Notes: generated from the sequence alone by a model not told the origin. 64,000 nt of DNA from Coffea arabica (GCF_036785885.1 NC_092312.1:26244001-26308000); one strand, 5' to 3'; numbered from the stretch's first letter, positions 11,701 to 24,900 are shown. Numbers and translations are program-made.

Positions 11701-11924
11701 CTTTGATGGTGAACAGAGACTTCAATAGTCTGATGAAGATAGTTTCTAGCTTCTTCAAGATTGAAAAGAAGTTTTTGATTCCAAATGGGGTTGAGATTTT
11801 TTGGTACCGTTGTGGTTCGACTAAGCTGATTGCCAAAATCAACTTCTACGTATGGACTAGCTGATCCTTTGCCGTCTTTTGGCATAAGATCATGAGCATC
11901 CACAACTTCAACTACTAGTTTCAT
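8760..11924 (-). CDS. MCTP10: MCTP10-like protein: four C2 domains plus C-terminal membrane region
   Basis: A complete intronless frame of 1054 residues, normal for the plant multiple C2 and transmembrane (MCTP/FTIP/QUIRKY) family. C2A spans about 1-125 and starts MKLVVEVVDAHDLMPKDG. A low-complexity Ser/Thr/Pro linker runs to about 310. C2B (about 315-440), C2C (478-600) and C2D (640-775) follow. The C-terminal phosphoribosyltransferase-C region (about 830-1054) has two hydrophobic segments near 878-912 and 995-1024 and ends FFKRLPARTDSLL. The family tethers the ER to the plasma membrane, often at plasmodesmata, and some members move signals such as FT. The C2A start, the DESTMYISD motif and the tail resemble Arabidopsis MCTP10 more than QKY or MCTP3/4. 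The substrate here is unknown. Start chosen because the C2A beta-strand begins at once after it and no upstream in-frame extension is needed. Confidence 0.95.
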   Translation of the reverse strand: MKLVVEVVDAHDLMPKDGKGSASPYVEVDFGNQLSRTTTVPKNLNPIWNQKLLFNLEEARNYLHQTIEVSVHHQRKPNPGRNFLGRVRIPCSYIVKKGDEVYQRFQLESKWWFSFVKGEIGLKIYISSESEPKSYFPISPPQTPPAPSSPPDVSVSETTSLISDKPDSLSNPQIPSLRTPVAETESSGTKNTAVISTEATSNTEGAESYHTDRTKELEEVIQEPVEVIKTIKEIHRHQVFSTPALVVGSKPGRIQLTMHHQANPQAHPSPDDDYEVKDTSPQLGDQWPSGGAYGGRGWISSERYTSTYDLVEQMFYLYVRVVKAKDLPPNSITATCDPYVEVKLGNYKGRTKHFEKKLNPEWNQVFAFSKDRIQSSVLEVFVKDKEMVGRDEYLGKVIFDLNEVPTRVPPDSPLAPQWYRLEDRHREGKVRGDIMLAVWLGTQADEAFPEAWHSDAAFVHGEGVFNIRSKVYVSPKLWYLRVNVIEAQDILPNDRSRLPDVSVKVQVGSQILRTGICPTPTANPMWNEDLVFVVAEPFEEQLVLTVEDQVHPSKDDVLGRLSLPLSTFEKRLDHRPVHSQWFNLEKFGFGALEADRRKELKFSSRVHLRVCLEGGYHVLDESTMYISDQQPTAKQLWKPPVGILEVGILGAQGLLPMKMKDGRGCTDAYTVAKYGQKWIRTRTILDTFSPKWNEQYTWEVYDPCTVITMGVFDNCHLGSQRPGASATRDSRIGKVRIRLSTLESHRVYTHSYPLLVLHPSGVKKMGELQLAVRFTSLSLANMIYIYQHPLLPKMHYLHPFTVNQVENLRYQAMSIVAVRLGRAEPPLRKEVVEYMLDVDSHMWSMRRSKANFFRVMSLLSGIISINGWFRGVCHWRNPITSVLVHILFLILIWYPELILPTVFLYLFLIGLWNYRFRPRHPPHMDTKLSWAEAVHPDELDEEFDTFPTSRPHDAIRMRYDRLRSVAGRIQTVVGDIATQGERFQSLLVWRDPRATSLFIVFCLCAAVVLYGTPFRVVTLVAGLYMLRHPRFRSKLPSVPSNFFKRLPARTDSLL

Positions 11925-12032
11925 ACTCCTTTTCTGCTTGCTTTGATTCTGAATGAAGCTACCAGGAATTAGCTCCTCGCAAGATATCTCAAACTCTATT
12001 TAGAAGCAAAGAAGTTCTCCCTAGAAAAGGCA

Positions 12033-12086
12033 CTAAGCAGAAGAAAGAAACTGTTTTGACTCGTATCTCTCTCTGTCTCTCTCCAT
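12033..12086 (-). promoter_or_regulatory. Possible short upstream ORF in the MCTP leader
   Basis: On the MCTP strand an ATG at 12086 opens a 17-codon frame (MERDRERYESKQFLSSA) that stops about 110 bases before the MCTP start. It sits in a GA-rich stretch typical of plant leaders. A palindromic ACACGTGT with a G-box core lies just upstream at 12091-12098. Whether transcription starts upstream of the short frame is not visible, so its role as a uORF is a guess. Confidence 0.3.
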
Positions 12087-12099
12087 GCACACACGTGTA

Positions 12100-14159
12100 G
12101 TCAAACACACAACAGAAGGGAATCATATCATCTAGATGGTGATATGCTGAAAGAAAAGAATAATTTGATGAAGAAGCTGTGTTTGAGCTCTGTGGATTTC
12201 AATTTTGAGACAAAGAGATGGAGGCAAGGTATAAACATTGTGCAAAAAGTGATAAAGTGAATGATGAGTTCATGTGGGATATCAAAAAAGGGTTGAAACA
12301 AATATAGCCTTTATGCTTTGCTTAGTGCTGGAGACACTGATTACAAAAGCTTGTTTAAGCAAAAGTTTCAGCTTCTAGTTCTTTTTGCACATTTCTGTCT
12401 TGTCCTTTTTATCTTATGCAACAAAAGCTAGCAAAACAAGTAGAGAAAATTTTGCAAGATGTGCCACAACCCCAGAAGCATCAACTTCACCCATTAACTT
12501 GTCCTTGAGGCCTAATCATGTTGCATACAACCTACATTGTTTATTAAAATTTTCAATGCACAAGCTAATGAACCCGGATGTATATTTATTTTCTTAAATT
12601 AGGTATAATATAGAGTTTTAATTTAGACACTAGAATGCTCATAAATTATGGCGCTTGTTAGTATCTGTTTTCATGTATTACAAAGCAACAATTCATTTTC
12701 AAATAAGGGGAAGAAAAGATGAAAATTTAACTGAGCCAAATAAAAGTGTAGATAGTTAATAAAAGTGATATGTGATAGATAATAAAAGTGTAAATAGTTA
12801 CAAAGATGGCACAAATATTTGGTGTGGTGTGGAAATCATCCTCTAACAATTCCACAAACAAGCAAAAAACAACTGCATCCAATTATTATTGGAGGGTGGT
12901 CACTGCATACCTGTCAAGTTCATTTCAAAAACTGGTCGAACCAGGCAGGTTGGGCTGATCTTTAGCTTTTCCAATTTCCTTTTTCTTTCTTCTTTTATAT
13001 ATATATATATTTCTAATCTCATTTTGGGATCATTCACTCTTAATTTGGACAGTATACACTCAAAAAACAATTTTCTACAACCTTTGTCTGGAGTAATACA
13101 ACGTTCACTGTCTCTTTGTTCTTTCTAATCGCGCACAGTTTATACAAAAAATCAGTTCATCAGGTCGATCAAACCGGCAAACAGAAAATCCATGAGCTTC
13201 CTGGTTAGCTAACAGGGATGGTTTCAGAACATTGGTGGGAATTGCCAAATTGGGTTTCTCAGGAGCCATTTTGCCCATGGAATGTCAACTGGGCAGCAAA
13301 ACTAGAACCCAGATTTTTTTTGTTAAGAATTTTGTTTGCCAGCATAAAAAAAGATGCCTTCATTCACCAGCCACCCCTTTTCTGTTCGTTGTTAGCAAGC
13401 TGAGTTTCTTTCAAGAGCTATTCTGATAATGCTGGCTTGCTTAGAAAAAAGAGGCCCCCGGGGGGGGGGGTGTACATAGCTGCTTTCTAGAGGTTGCTTG
13501 GTCGATCCATAATTGAATCTCAGCTGATTCCAAAAGCAGCATAAAGCATGAAAAAGGTAGACATTGCAACTCAGTTTGCTCTGCATCCAAGGATACTAAA
13601 ATTCGTTGTACCCTTTGATCTATGAAGAAGATTTAGTGTCAAAACTAAAGACATTATAGGACTGCATGCAGCATACTATATGATACATAATTCAAGAATC
13701 ATTACCTTTTAATTTCGTTGGAATTTCATTCAATTTGATGGCAAGTTTAAGCCGAAAAATGTTTCTTACCATAGAATTTCTTTGGTATGCTAGATGCCAA
13801 ATTAAGGCAGCTGGTGCATCCAAATGCATATTTTAACAGAAGCCCTTGCTTTGCCATGCGAGATCATCTAAAAAGATCAGGATGCTTGTCATCGATCATT
13901 CAACCTCACCAAAGCTAATAGTAGCTGAAAGCATTACATCAATGTTGGAACCATTTTAAGGAGTTAAAAGTCACCCAATGTTCATAACGAGATCAGTGTG
14001 ATGCATGTTTAGCTCAAAGTTTATGAGCCTCTTAGCAATCGAAAGCCTGTGTGCCAGCTCATTTGATCTAGCCACACTAACAATACTTAGTGTGGTGGAA
14101 AATTTGGTTCCGTTGTTCTTTGAGGACCTTTTCTGACTGTATTATATGGAGCAGCAAGA
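12100..14159. other. Spacer upstream of the MCTP gene
   Basis: AT-rich, with a TA dinucleotide run near 12997-13010 and a C5G10 homopolymer junction at 13455-13469. No gene is recognised; open frames here are short and without similarity that I can name. Confidence 0.5.
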
Positions 14160-14167
14160 ATAGCTAG

Positions 14168-14433
14168 TAAGGCTGAAAGATGAATCAAACTACTTGATAC
14201 TCAAATTGAGTTCAATTTGATAAGAGTTCGTTCGAATTTTGTTCATCAATTAGTCAAGTTAAGATTGAACGACGTTTTATGTTTGATAATATTCGAACTT
14301 AATAAAAAGCTTGTTCAACCTCAATTCATCAAATAAACAAGTCAAATTTCAACAAAATTTCAAACTCGTTAAAATAATCAAACAAGTTTAAACATTCGGA
14401 TGTTTGACTTAATTAGATTCGTCTGCACCCCTA
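14168..14433. mobile_element. hAT-like MITE, 266 bp
   Basis: Flanked by ATAGCTAG (14160-14167) and ACAGCTAG (14434-14441), an 8-bp target duplication with one mismatch. The left end reads TAAGGCTGAAAGATGAATC. The right end on the minus strand reads TAGGGGTGCAGACGAATC. The interior has the same TTCGAA/CTCGTT-type words as the larger hAT-like element at 130-1723. It is non-coding and probably belongs to the same family. Confidence 0.75.
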
Positions 14434-14441
14434 ACAGCTAG

Positions 14442-15958
14442 TTACCTAAAGAATCATGGCATGAGTCCCTTGAATTAAACACTTCTCAAACAATCAAAAT
14501 TCTGCTAAATTTTGGTTTTGCATTTTTCTGGGAAAACAAAATGTCAAATCAAGAGATGCACCAAGCTGTCAATTACACAAGAAGACTGATATACATAAAT
14601 AGTTTATAAATTAGCTAGAAAAATTCTGAAAATTAGAGTAGTTATTTATGCAGTCAAAATTTTTAACTTTCTTAGGTGATTCAGTTTGCAGTAATAGAAC
14701 ACAGAATAGTTGCACAATAACTATTCTTTCCTAGGCTAGACCCAAGCTGAAAATAGTTTTGAATATAAGGGTTAATTCCAATGTCCTCCATCAACCTATC
14801 ACAGATTGCCTAGTTTCAGTTAAAACAATGCATCCACCCCGAGGGTTTCAATTCTATTAATCAAATATAGGCTTACAACCAATCCTCAAATTTCAAAATA
14901 GAAAGAACTGTTTGATTGCCAACGTGCCTAAGATGCCAATAATGGGTTGATCACATACATGTACATTTTCATAGGCGAAAAATCAATAGTTGTCGTCCAA
15001 ATGCAAGAAGCACTGGAAACATCACACATTAATCTAGGGTAGTGGAAACATTAACACACTAAGCACACTAAGCACACTAAGAAAGAACCACACCTTAAAT
15101 CTATAATCACACAATAATGAGAGAGAAGAAGTTGCTCAGGGGATTGAAAAAGGCAACGCAGGAAAAGTCAATTGGCGCGCTTCTGGAGTAGTTCAAGGGT
15201 TATAAACCTGGTAAAAAGCACAAAGTAATTGGTGAAGTTTGTGATTCCAAAGGTCAGCAGGTTAAATGGGATTTTATTGTACAGGTAAGAACAAGTCAGG
15301 AATGAGAAAATTTTTTTTTTTTTTTTGGCAGGGTAGCCAAGTCCTTTCAATGAAAACTATCCGACCATTAGATTAGGAAAGCTGAAAAGACCAAAGGCAA
15401 CCTGTGATTGGACTAAGCTGTAGGCGGCATTTTGGGATTAACCCAGAAAATGAGGGTAGTAGCACATTTCTGCAAACTCAGTACACAGCCACTTGAGCAG
15501 AAGTCAACCTTCCTTTAAATCCACACGGACCTAGCAGTCTCCAAAAGAATACAAGTCCTCTAGCAAAAAGAAGGCCCAAGTAGTGATAATCCTTCATTGC
15601 ATTCCAGGGAGAGAGAGAGAGAGAGAGAGATAAACACTACTTTATGTCATTGGCAGTTGCCATATGCGTGTTTAACCTTTTCTTTTATCTGAAAAAATAA
15701 TGCCTCTTATATACAAATAGCCAAGAGGCGTAATGCCAGATGACTTCACCTCAAACAAAATGGTGAACCCTGTTCAGTTTAGACCAAGTAAAACAGCACA
15801 TTTCTTGCCTACCAAGAAACCAAAAAGGAAGGGGGGCCAATGATGGACCATATTTGCATTAACAACATCCAGCTCTCTAATGGTGTATCAGTGTGCTTAA
15901 TCCCTCCTCCATCTACGACATATGGGCCGCTAACACAGCAACCCGGCTACAACTTCGC
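14442..15958. other. Spacer downstream of the GFA2-type gene
   Basis: Contains three direct copies of CACACTAAG near 15055-15080, a T run near 15310-15326 and a (GA)n tract near 15608-15630. The 3' UTR of the J-protein gene should occupy the last few hundred bases. No separate gene is seen. Confidence 0.5.
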
Positions 15959-18900
15959 TCAGCCAGAAGCACCTGCTGCAGCACCCTTGTCATATTCGCC
16001 TTGTTCTTCTTTGGCAAATTCCTCAATTAGACGACGCTGCCTTTGCGTCAAATTCCTGTTTTGACATGGAAAAAATGGACAGTGTGAAGATATTTCAATG
16101 TGTTCAGAAATATATTGACCATGATATTCCATAATGGACAATGTAGTTCTTGGATATCTTCAGTGCTTGTCAACAATGCAACTGCATTCTTAAGTGAAAT
16201 ATAATCTACTAAATTTATGGCCTACCAGCAAGGGCTGAGGGAAGGGGAGCGAGAGTTGAATGGGGCATGAAAATGTTTTAGGGTTTAAATAAACTTTAAG
16301 CAAATTAGACATACGCTGGGATGCTGACGTTGAAGTGCACAAATTGATCTCCAAATGAGAAGGAGTTGCTTGTCTTAATCCCTGCATAAGCAAACACTCA
16401 AGCACAATCATGACTCCAAAAGGAAAATAACATATTTGTACCCAATTCAACTTTGTCTTCTTCTTCTCTTGGGGATTGCATGATATCATGATTCACACTT
16501 TCCTACTTGAAGGACATCTATAGTTCTTCTTAAATGCTTTTCTCAACTTAGAACCCTAAAATTGGGAGTTGAACCACCCGAAATCACATTAATGTTTGTT
16601 GGGTTTACTACAAGAAATACTTTGAAAAAATGACACACAGTATAAATCCACAATTTCGCAACCAATTCTATCACCAAAATACTGGAGAGATATTGTTAAG
16701 AATTTGGGCCTTTAATGTATCACAAGTTCAATAGTAAATTGCAGTAAAATTTTTCCGAGGAAACTTCAGCTCTCCTTGCAGCTAGAAGTTTTCAACAGCC
16801 CAGTCCAAAGGCTGTACAATATGGAGTGATTTGCAACAGTGCAACTGTTATGTGAAAATGCATGTCAAAGGCAGAAATCGATGGTCATAAATGGAGAAAA
16901 CTTGAATATCAAGCATCTAATCAGAAGAAGATCACAAACAGAAACAGAAGCATCCTGAACATATCTCTCTACCTTTCCTTTTCAGGACAACCTTTTGGCC
17001 GGGTTGGGTACCAGGACGAACCTGAAGATGGAAAGGAAAGCAAAGACAAGTTGGAAAAAAAAGTCTGCTACCCGCAAAAGTGCGAGAAAAAAATACGAAA
17101 GGAGCAAAGAAGAAAGAAGAAAAGGGCCCTCAACAATGAAATGTTTCAAACCTACCTTGAGAACAACATCTCCAGTCAAAGTCGGAACTTGGATTGTCCC
17201 TCCCAAGATAGCCTGCAAGAGAATATTCAAATTAATATGTCAAACATGATAAAGAAGGTAATCCAAGTCCTCTGGCATGAAATGAACAAGCCAGTAAAGC
17301 TGTTTTCTTTCTTCTTTGCTTTAGGAAAGTTTGAACTAACAACAAACAAGCTATTATGCCGTTAAACGAGCAAGCTACTAAAGCTGGTGCTTTCTTTGAT
17401 TCTGAAAATCTGAAGTAAACAATAAATATGCAGTTTTGCCTCGTAGAAAAGCAAAAGAATCAAAGAAAATGAGCTCATGGTATCAACTTCTATAGATGAT
17501 AAAGGATTAGAGGTCCTTTATCATTAGGCAAACAGCAATTAGTTGACTGCCATAAATAAGAGCACTAGTAGTCACTTGAGAAAATACATATTTAATAGGG
17601 AAAGATGCATTCCAAAGTTTTGAAAATAGTAATATGAGTGGTTCAGAAAAAGTCATAAGCAACCCTGGGCAAGGTCGATCACGTCTAGAGTTGTAAGCAG
17701 GATGCAAAAGATGGCAATTGATCTTCAGGAGACACAGTCTTCCATGTGGATTCCTTGAAAGTAGTTAAGTGTACCAAAACATGTGTGAAGGAGTACAAGT
17801 TCCAAAAAGACAGCTGAAAGCAATTGCTTCTGAGAAAAAAATAATGCTGTTTATAAGAGCACCAAGTAGGTAAGATTTTCTAAAGTAGAGCTATGCTACC
17901 AGCTGGAAGAATTAAACCATTCAACAGGCAGATTGAAATGGTACAAGGATTGGAAATGAACAAAGTCAGAGAAACCACATAAAGGAGCTCTACAGAGCAG
18001 CATGAAGCTGATGTCTTATGTTGCCAAATATGGAAGTGGGAAGAACAGTGGAGTTCATCCAAGAAGTAAGGGCATTTCAGTTTTCCCAATAAGCAGGTCA
18101 ATAAAGGAAATTGAGTTCATTTGTGATAGGGCTGATGTTATTGAAGCCTGGGAGAGCAATGCCCTTCACTAAGAAAATTCACACTAACTTTTGTAGCTTG
18201 GAAACTAGCTATGTATCTGAGATGTAAGAGCCAGCTTGGGCAGACTGTTGGGCTCCAGTGGTAAAGTAAAAATTTCACATGTAACACGTATTACAATGTT
18301 GCATTTGTGTCATTTACCAAATAGTATTTGCCCCGTGGCAAAGGAATTGCAAAAGTGACGAAATACCTGAGTGATACTGAGAACAGCATCAACGTGAATA
18401 TCAGCCCCTTCTCTCCGGAAAACAGGGTCCTCTCTCACCTGGAAAGTACAAACACAAAATTGGGGAGCAACTCAACCTTGAAACAAAACAAAATAAAACT
18501 GACCAGGCTAACAGAAGCTATTTGTTAAACCTTGATAGTAACATAAAGATCTCCTGATTGATTGCCTTCTGGATCTGCTCCACCACTTCCATAGACCTTC
18601 ATAGTTTGGTCATTGTCTACTCCTGTAGCCAAAAGTGAACCAATTGAACCAGAGACCACAGAGATGTTATCAGATAATTTCACAAGAAAGTTAAAGAAAA
18701 CGCTCAACATGGCCACATCAATATCTTCTACTTTAAGAAGCTGCTCCATGCCCACCCACCCAAAAATGTGAGTATTTATAGTCCACATCATGTGTGTGCG
18801 CGGAGTGGATGTGTTCCACTTTAATCATGAAACCAGAAGCACAATAGTAAACATCAGCATCTTCATAGCAAAATACGTATGCCGAACTGAAATGTCATTA

Positions 18901-21900
18901 AGCAGCAGCAAACATATCCCAACAAGGGTAATTCAGGCTGCTTTTAAAAGAGGGGAAATTTCTAGGAGAAACTGCATCGCAGGAAACTTTAACTGAGATG
19001 AAGGAAAAAGGAATTATGTTTCGCATACATAATTTTGTTTGACAATCAAATGACTTACCCACAAGGAAACGTGTGGGAAGTTAAAGTGAAAAACATGCAC
19101 ACACACACACGACATATGCTCAAAATATGACAAAGTTACATATTCCAATTCCTTCTAGGTTCTGTTACAAAACAGCAATTGGTAACAGAACATCAGGAAA
19201 TTTTTTCGTATTCTCTTTCATAATACTAGAAGTTGTTCAAATAAGAAACACAGCACTTTCCACTATCACATGTACTCAAGGCAGACCAAGTAATTTGCTT
19301 TACTTTTATACTATCTGTGCTTCTTGTTTAGAAAAGTATTCTGTCAAATTTGTACAATCAAAGTGGAGCAGGTAACTTATCTCATCGCATACTGGATATG
19401 TAACCATCTATTCCAAAGATAACTCATCCTCGTTAATATGAACTATAGTTCTTTGTTGGCTGCATATTTACCCTCTGATTACAGGGACTTGTGATATGCT
19501 GGATATATGACTATCTGTTCAAGACATAACTCATCATTGTTAATATAAACTTAAGTTCTTTCCTGTTCTTTTCATTTTACCCCAATAATGTAAAAGTTAC
19601 AAGTACATAATATCTACCATTCTGTTGATAACAACATTTCCTCACTTTGTATCAGGATTCAGTTTTCTGGGCAAGTGGATATAAAAACACTAGTCAACCA
19701 AACTGAGTATATAAATAATCAACACCTTCCTGTCACGGTCAACCTTGCACAGTAGTTAATGCTGACTTCCACAAACTTGGTTAAGGCAGTATAAAGTAAG
19801 CAATCATCTCAACTCTGGGGGGAGATTTACAATTTATTTTAAGGAAACAAAGCAATGTGATAGATAATTTCAAGTACCTGGCTTGATGTCTAGTTTAACA
19901 GTTTTTGTTCCTTTCACAACACGTTCCCCCTTGCAAGACTTACAGACATCCTACACCAATCAATAAGAACAGAGGTTCAGAATCTGAAGATAAGAATGGA
20001 CAGTCCATAGATGATGGAACATAAAAACACAAAATTGCATAGAAGGTATCGCACACTCATGAAACTAAGCCAAGAAACTTCCCAGTTCCACAGTCAGAGA
20101 AGTTTTATTCAATTGAATTAGTTAACTCCCACAAGAAATTCAGTATCAATTTTAAATTCCATAATTTATAACATTTCACATGATATGTCAGTAACTGCAG
20201 TAAATAGATATCAAAGTAAGCAGCACACACGAAAGAAGATTATCTAGTGACATGCATAAAATCCATTCAATTTTCATTCTTAATTACTAATACCAGAGGG
20301 AAGGTTAGTATGCCTGGTCAACCACCCAACCAAATAAAAATCAAGTAGTCAAGAGAAAGGAGAACAAAAGCACCAACAACTTTTTAAGCTGCATTATGTA
20401 CCAGGAGAATTTCCACAGAGTCAGGAAAGAACCAGAAACAAAGATCAACCATCTAACAAGATTGTTCTTTAATTAAGCATCAAATTAATTGCATCAAACT
20501 TTGTTATAGATGGATAATCTGCAGCAAGCCAACTACAAGAAGATAAAAATCATTTCCATTAAGAGAAAAGCATCGTTTGACCCAAGTAGTGGAATTGGCA
20601 TACCGATACAATCTTTCCAGACCCACCACATTTCCGACAATTCATCTGAAAAAATACATTTCCTCCATGAAATTTTGCCTGCGCATGATGAGTAAGATGA
20701 GTAAGAGAAACATAGACCAATTACTTTAGGTCAGACTATCAGATTCAATAAGGCGCCAATGAGCAACAAGTCCGAGGAACATACCGTTCCGGAGCCTCTA
20801 CAAAGTGGACAAGTTTCAGGGCGCGTGCCTGGAGGAACACCTGCTCCACCTGACAAAATCAAGAAGCAATTCAATCAGGCCAGAAAAAACCTAATGCAAA
20901 ATAAGTTAAACCTTTCACATGACTTGAACTACTACCTCATATAGCCTAGTCTCCAGAGGTAAATTACTACAAATAAGGAACACAAACTTAAAAAGTTCAA
21001 TACAACCCCATCTACTAAGAACTATAGCAACGACAGGTGAAGTGCCTTCAGAGAGGTTAAGCAAAAGAGAAGCAAGTGCAAGTCTAATCCTTTTCATTCT
21101 CCAAAACCACACTAAAACTGCAGAAGCACAAAACAAGCCTGTTTTATTGAATTTTTTTTCTCAAATTTCCAATTCCTATTCACCATTGCGAATTTTCTTT
21201 GTGGTTAATCTACTTCAACAGTCCATTAACAGGTTGCATGAAGAGCATTTGGGGCTGAGAAACACAGGATAACAGCATTGCCTACATGACAAAGTCCCTT
21301 GGCAGGGCTGTGAGCTCATCCATAAAATGGGTGAGGACCTATATTTTTGAAAAACCAATGGCCTAGCACTGGGGACTGCACAATACCCAGATAACTGTTT
21401 ATATCCAGGGGAAGCAAAGGCCGCATTATCCTTTTGCTGTCAATAACTTCTTTCAGCATTCAATTTCTGTTTAAGATCACCAAGTGTTCGTGTGTATGTG
21501 TATAAGAAATCTTCCTCTCCCCCTAACCCAAAAAAAAAAAAAAATCTACTGTATGTCCTTATCCCCTAATTTTCTTCTGCAACCTCCACTTCCTGGTGTA
21601 TGTTTCAGAGTCCCCTCCTATTTTCTCTCACCAAACCTTCCCCTTCTATTTATCTTTCTCCCTTTTCTCCTACACCCACCCCTCTATTTTTTCTCATCCC
21701 TTCCTCTTCTACCAACTCCTTCGTCTCCCTCCTCCAAAATGTCTTCCACTTACAAACTACACTGACATATATTTGGATGACACAAAAAGGGTAACATGCT
21801 TGCATATACAGATAACTAATACAGAGATGAAAAGATTCAGTCACTGATGATGATGATTTCACGCTTAACGTGACTTTCAAATGCCTTGAAAGCTTGAAGC

Positions 21901-24900
21901 TTAAAATTGACCCCATGTTTGCTACACTTGTTTTACTGTTTTACTTCTATATTAACTATGCTTATTTAATTTGTCGTGGCATACTAATCTTTCGTGCATT
22001 TATTTGCAACATCTTATGCTAGAATTCTAAAATCACTATGCATTCAGTGATGTTTTAGATTTTTGGTCATGTTATTGTTAGCCATCAAAAATATACAAAA
22101 AGTGCATGAAAGCATACCTAAGATTCTGCAGTTCGTGCTAATGCCCTAGCAACCTAATGTGGTTTGCCCTTTAACTACTGTGTTACAGAAAGAAAATTGT
22201 TTTTACCACAAGTATTGCAAGGTATTTCAGTCTGGAAACTTATAGTTTTGGAGCATCCTTGAACTGCTTCCATGAAGGACAGTTCAATAGAGACCTACAA
22301 TAGTCAACAAAGCAGTGAGACATAATAAATTAACTATTATCCCTGAAAAATTACTATTACAGATTTACATATCAAACCTTGACATCTTCGCCGCCCATAT
22401 TTTTTCTCATAAACTGGTCTCCAATTTAAGTGCAGCCACACCAGCAGACCATGCAAAAAATGAATAAAATTTAGATCTCAGACATTGCCTTGGAGTTGTA
22501 AAGAAAAATGAGAGATTGGTTAAACATGACTAAAAAAATTACAAGAAAAATGACAGATTAGTTAAACATGCTCATCACAAATTAGGTTCTAGAGCATTTC
22601 CCTCTCTTCCTACTTTCTGTAGTTCATCTACTTATTTGATTGGAGGTGCGGACAGCAACACCTACACTTGCTACATATGGATGAGGACAGCAGGATGTGG
22701 TACTTTTCATCAAAACATTGCCCTTTCCATTTATATTTATCTCTGTTATAAGAAAAGAAATTAAAAAGCGAACTCCCAGAAAAACCAAACATAACAAACA
22801 AAATAATGTGAGAAAAAGTTCAATAACTGAAACTACTCCATACAATTCAAAAAGCAACTCCTGCCACTATATCTCTTTACTCCCAGATCCATGATGAGTT
22901 TACTGCTTTCAAATAACTCAACAGGTTTTTCCTCACTTCAGAATTCATATAGCAAAAAATTAAGCATTCGAAATCAGTGATCTGGAAACCTATTTACTCA
23001 AAGTGGGTTCTTTACCATGGATTTGCTCAGACAGACTGGCTGTAATATGTCCTACTAGTCTATGATTCTACAGGACATTAATCTCATCAATTACCTAACA
23101 TATATCCAATATAAGTATTCTATCTGACAGGACATTAATCTCATCAATTCCCTAAAATATATCCAATATAAGTATTCTATCTTGCTAGCAGAGAAGGAAA
23201 GGCCAAAAAGTGGTAAGTCATACCAAAGCAAATTAAATGGAAAAAAATTGAATAAGTAAACTTATTATGAAATACATACGTCAAAACCATGAAAGAATTC
23301 CTGAAAAGGGTTAAAGCCGCCTTCTTGAAATGGGTCGTACCCGGCACCACCATTCTGTCTATTAATTTTAAAAGCATCATGGCCAACCTAGAACAATTGT
23401 CACGACACAAATAAGCATTATTATCCAGGTGGAGACAAATAGACGAGCAAACAATCATAAACAAATACGAACCAGCAAAAATGAAAAACATGCCAACTGT
23501 GTACCTAAAACACTAAATCTTTGCATAAGCATTGAACAAAATGGAACAAGGTGCAAGACCCAGGATCAAGTAATTATTAGGCGATACAATCATTAATAGA
23601 AATACTTCTTATTCCCACAAAAATATGTGGAAAGACTAAAAAATTAATTAGTACCCAAAAAGCTAAAAATCAAGATAAATAGCCCATCAAGTAAGAAGCA
23701 AGCAGAGAAACAATATATTGCTCTTAAAAATACTTTAAATTTACTAAGTAAAATATAAAAAATAAGCTGATCAAGATAAAAAGAAATGCAGTAACCTTTT
23801 TTTTTTGCATGGGAATGGTGTAGCAGAGTTTGAACCGTGCCCCTTCTTAAGCCAGTACACATATATACACAGATAAATAGATCTACACTAGTACAGACAA
23901 CTTATAGATAAGTAGGTCTACACTTATACAGGCAATTTATAGATAAATAGGTCAATACTTATACAGAAAACTCATCCATTTTGGTTTCAGGAACAGTTCA
24001 AGTAGCTCTTTCAATGAAAAAACAAAGGAGTAAAAACAACCACATCATCGTACTTTTAAGTCTAAAATTCTGAATTCAATGATTCAAAATAATGCATGTA
24101 ACAACTTCAAAGTAAATACCGAAATTATTTTGTTTTTACTTCCCATTTTAACCCTTGCATTTGAAGTGGAAGGGATGCATTATCTGTAATTGCATTCCTG
24201 TAGTAAAGAGGTAAGGCTTAGATATCCTCCTCTCTATTTCTTTTTTTATTTGCTTTCCCCTAACCCTCCTATCTTCTACTTTCCCTTCTTCAATTAATTA
24301 ACATATAGGGGTCGACGCCAAACCCCGCCATCTCAAGGTGGCAATTCCCATAAAAAGAAAACAAAATTTAAACTAGAAACCTCATCATACTCCGCGCGTT
24401 TCTTCTCATCTTTCAGAACCTACAGAAAAATATCAGAAAGTTAATCAATTAGAAAGTATAGGAAAGCAACAAGAAGTTTCAACTCAGGGTGCAGAAATCT
24501 AGTTCCTAACTGCCAAATACCTCATATGCCTCCTGAACTTCTTGGAATTTTGCCGCGGCTCCAGGATCACTTTTATTGGTATCAGGATGCAAGTTTTTTG
24601 CAAGCTGCAGATAGTCAAAATGACTACATATCATGAAACAGGGGACCGCGTCGGAAGAAAGGAAACTTAACACAGGCAAAAATACATGTCTTCACTATGT
24701 ACATAAGAAAGGGACTTACCCCATAATAAGCTTTCTTGATCTCTGATGGGGTGGCATTCCTACTTACTCCAAGGACATCATAGTAATCCCCTGATGTAGT
24801 AGCTAATCAAGGAAAAGGCAAGTCAGTGGACCTATCCAAGAAAACAGACCCCAGTATAGTCTTCTATAAGGCGCGAACGATAAATTCTAAGAGACCGGAA

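Noticed and set aside
9223..11864. Several plus-strand frames of 60-105 codons
   Set aside because: Antisense shadows of the intact 1054-residue MCTP frame.
13455..13469. C5G10 homopolymer junction as a G-quadruplex or regulatory site
   Set aside because: A single run in spacer DNA; more likely a slippage or assembly-sensitive site.
16862..17365. 167-codon plus-strand frame
   Set aside because: Lies antisense across two GFA2 exons and their introns; Lys/Ser/Asn-rich intron translation without a recognisable domain.
23641..23870. tRNA gene suggested by GGTTCAAACTC
   Set aside because: No A box, no cloverleaf and no anticodon arm at the expected distance; treated as a possible SINE fragment.
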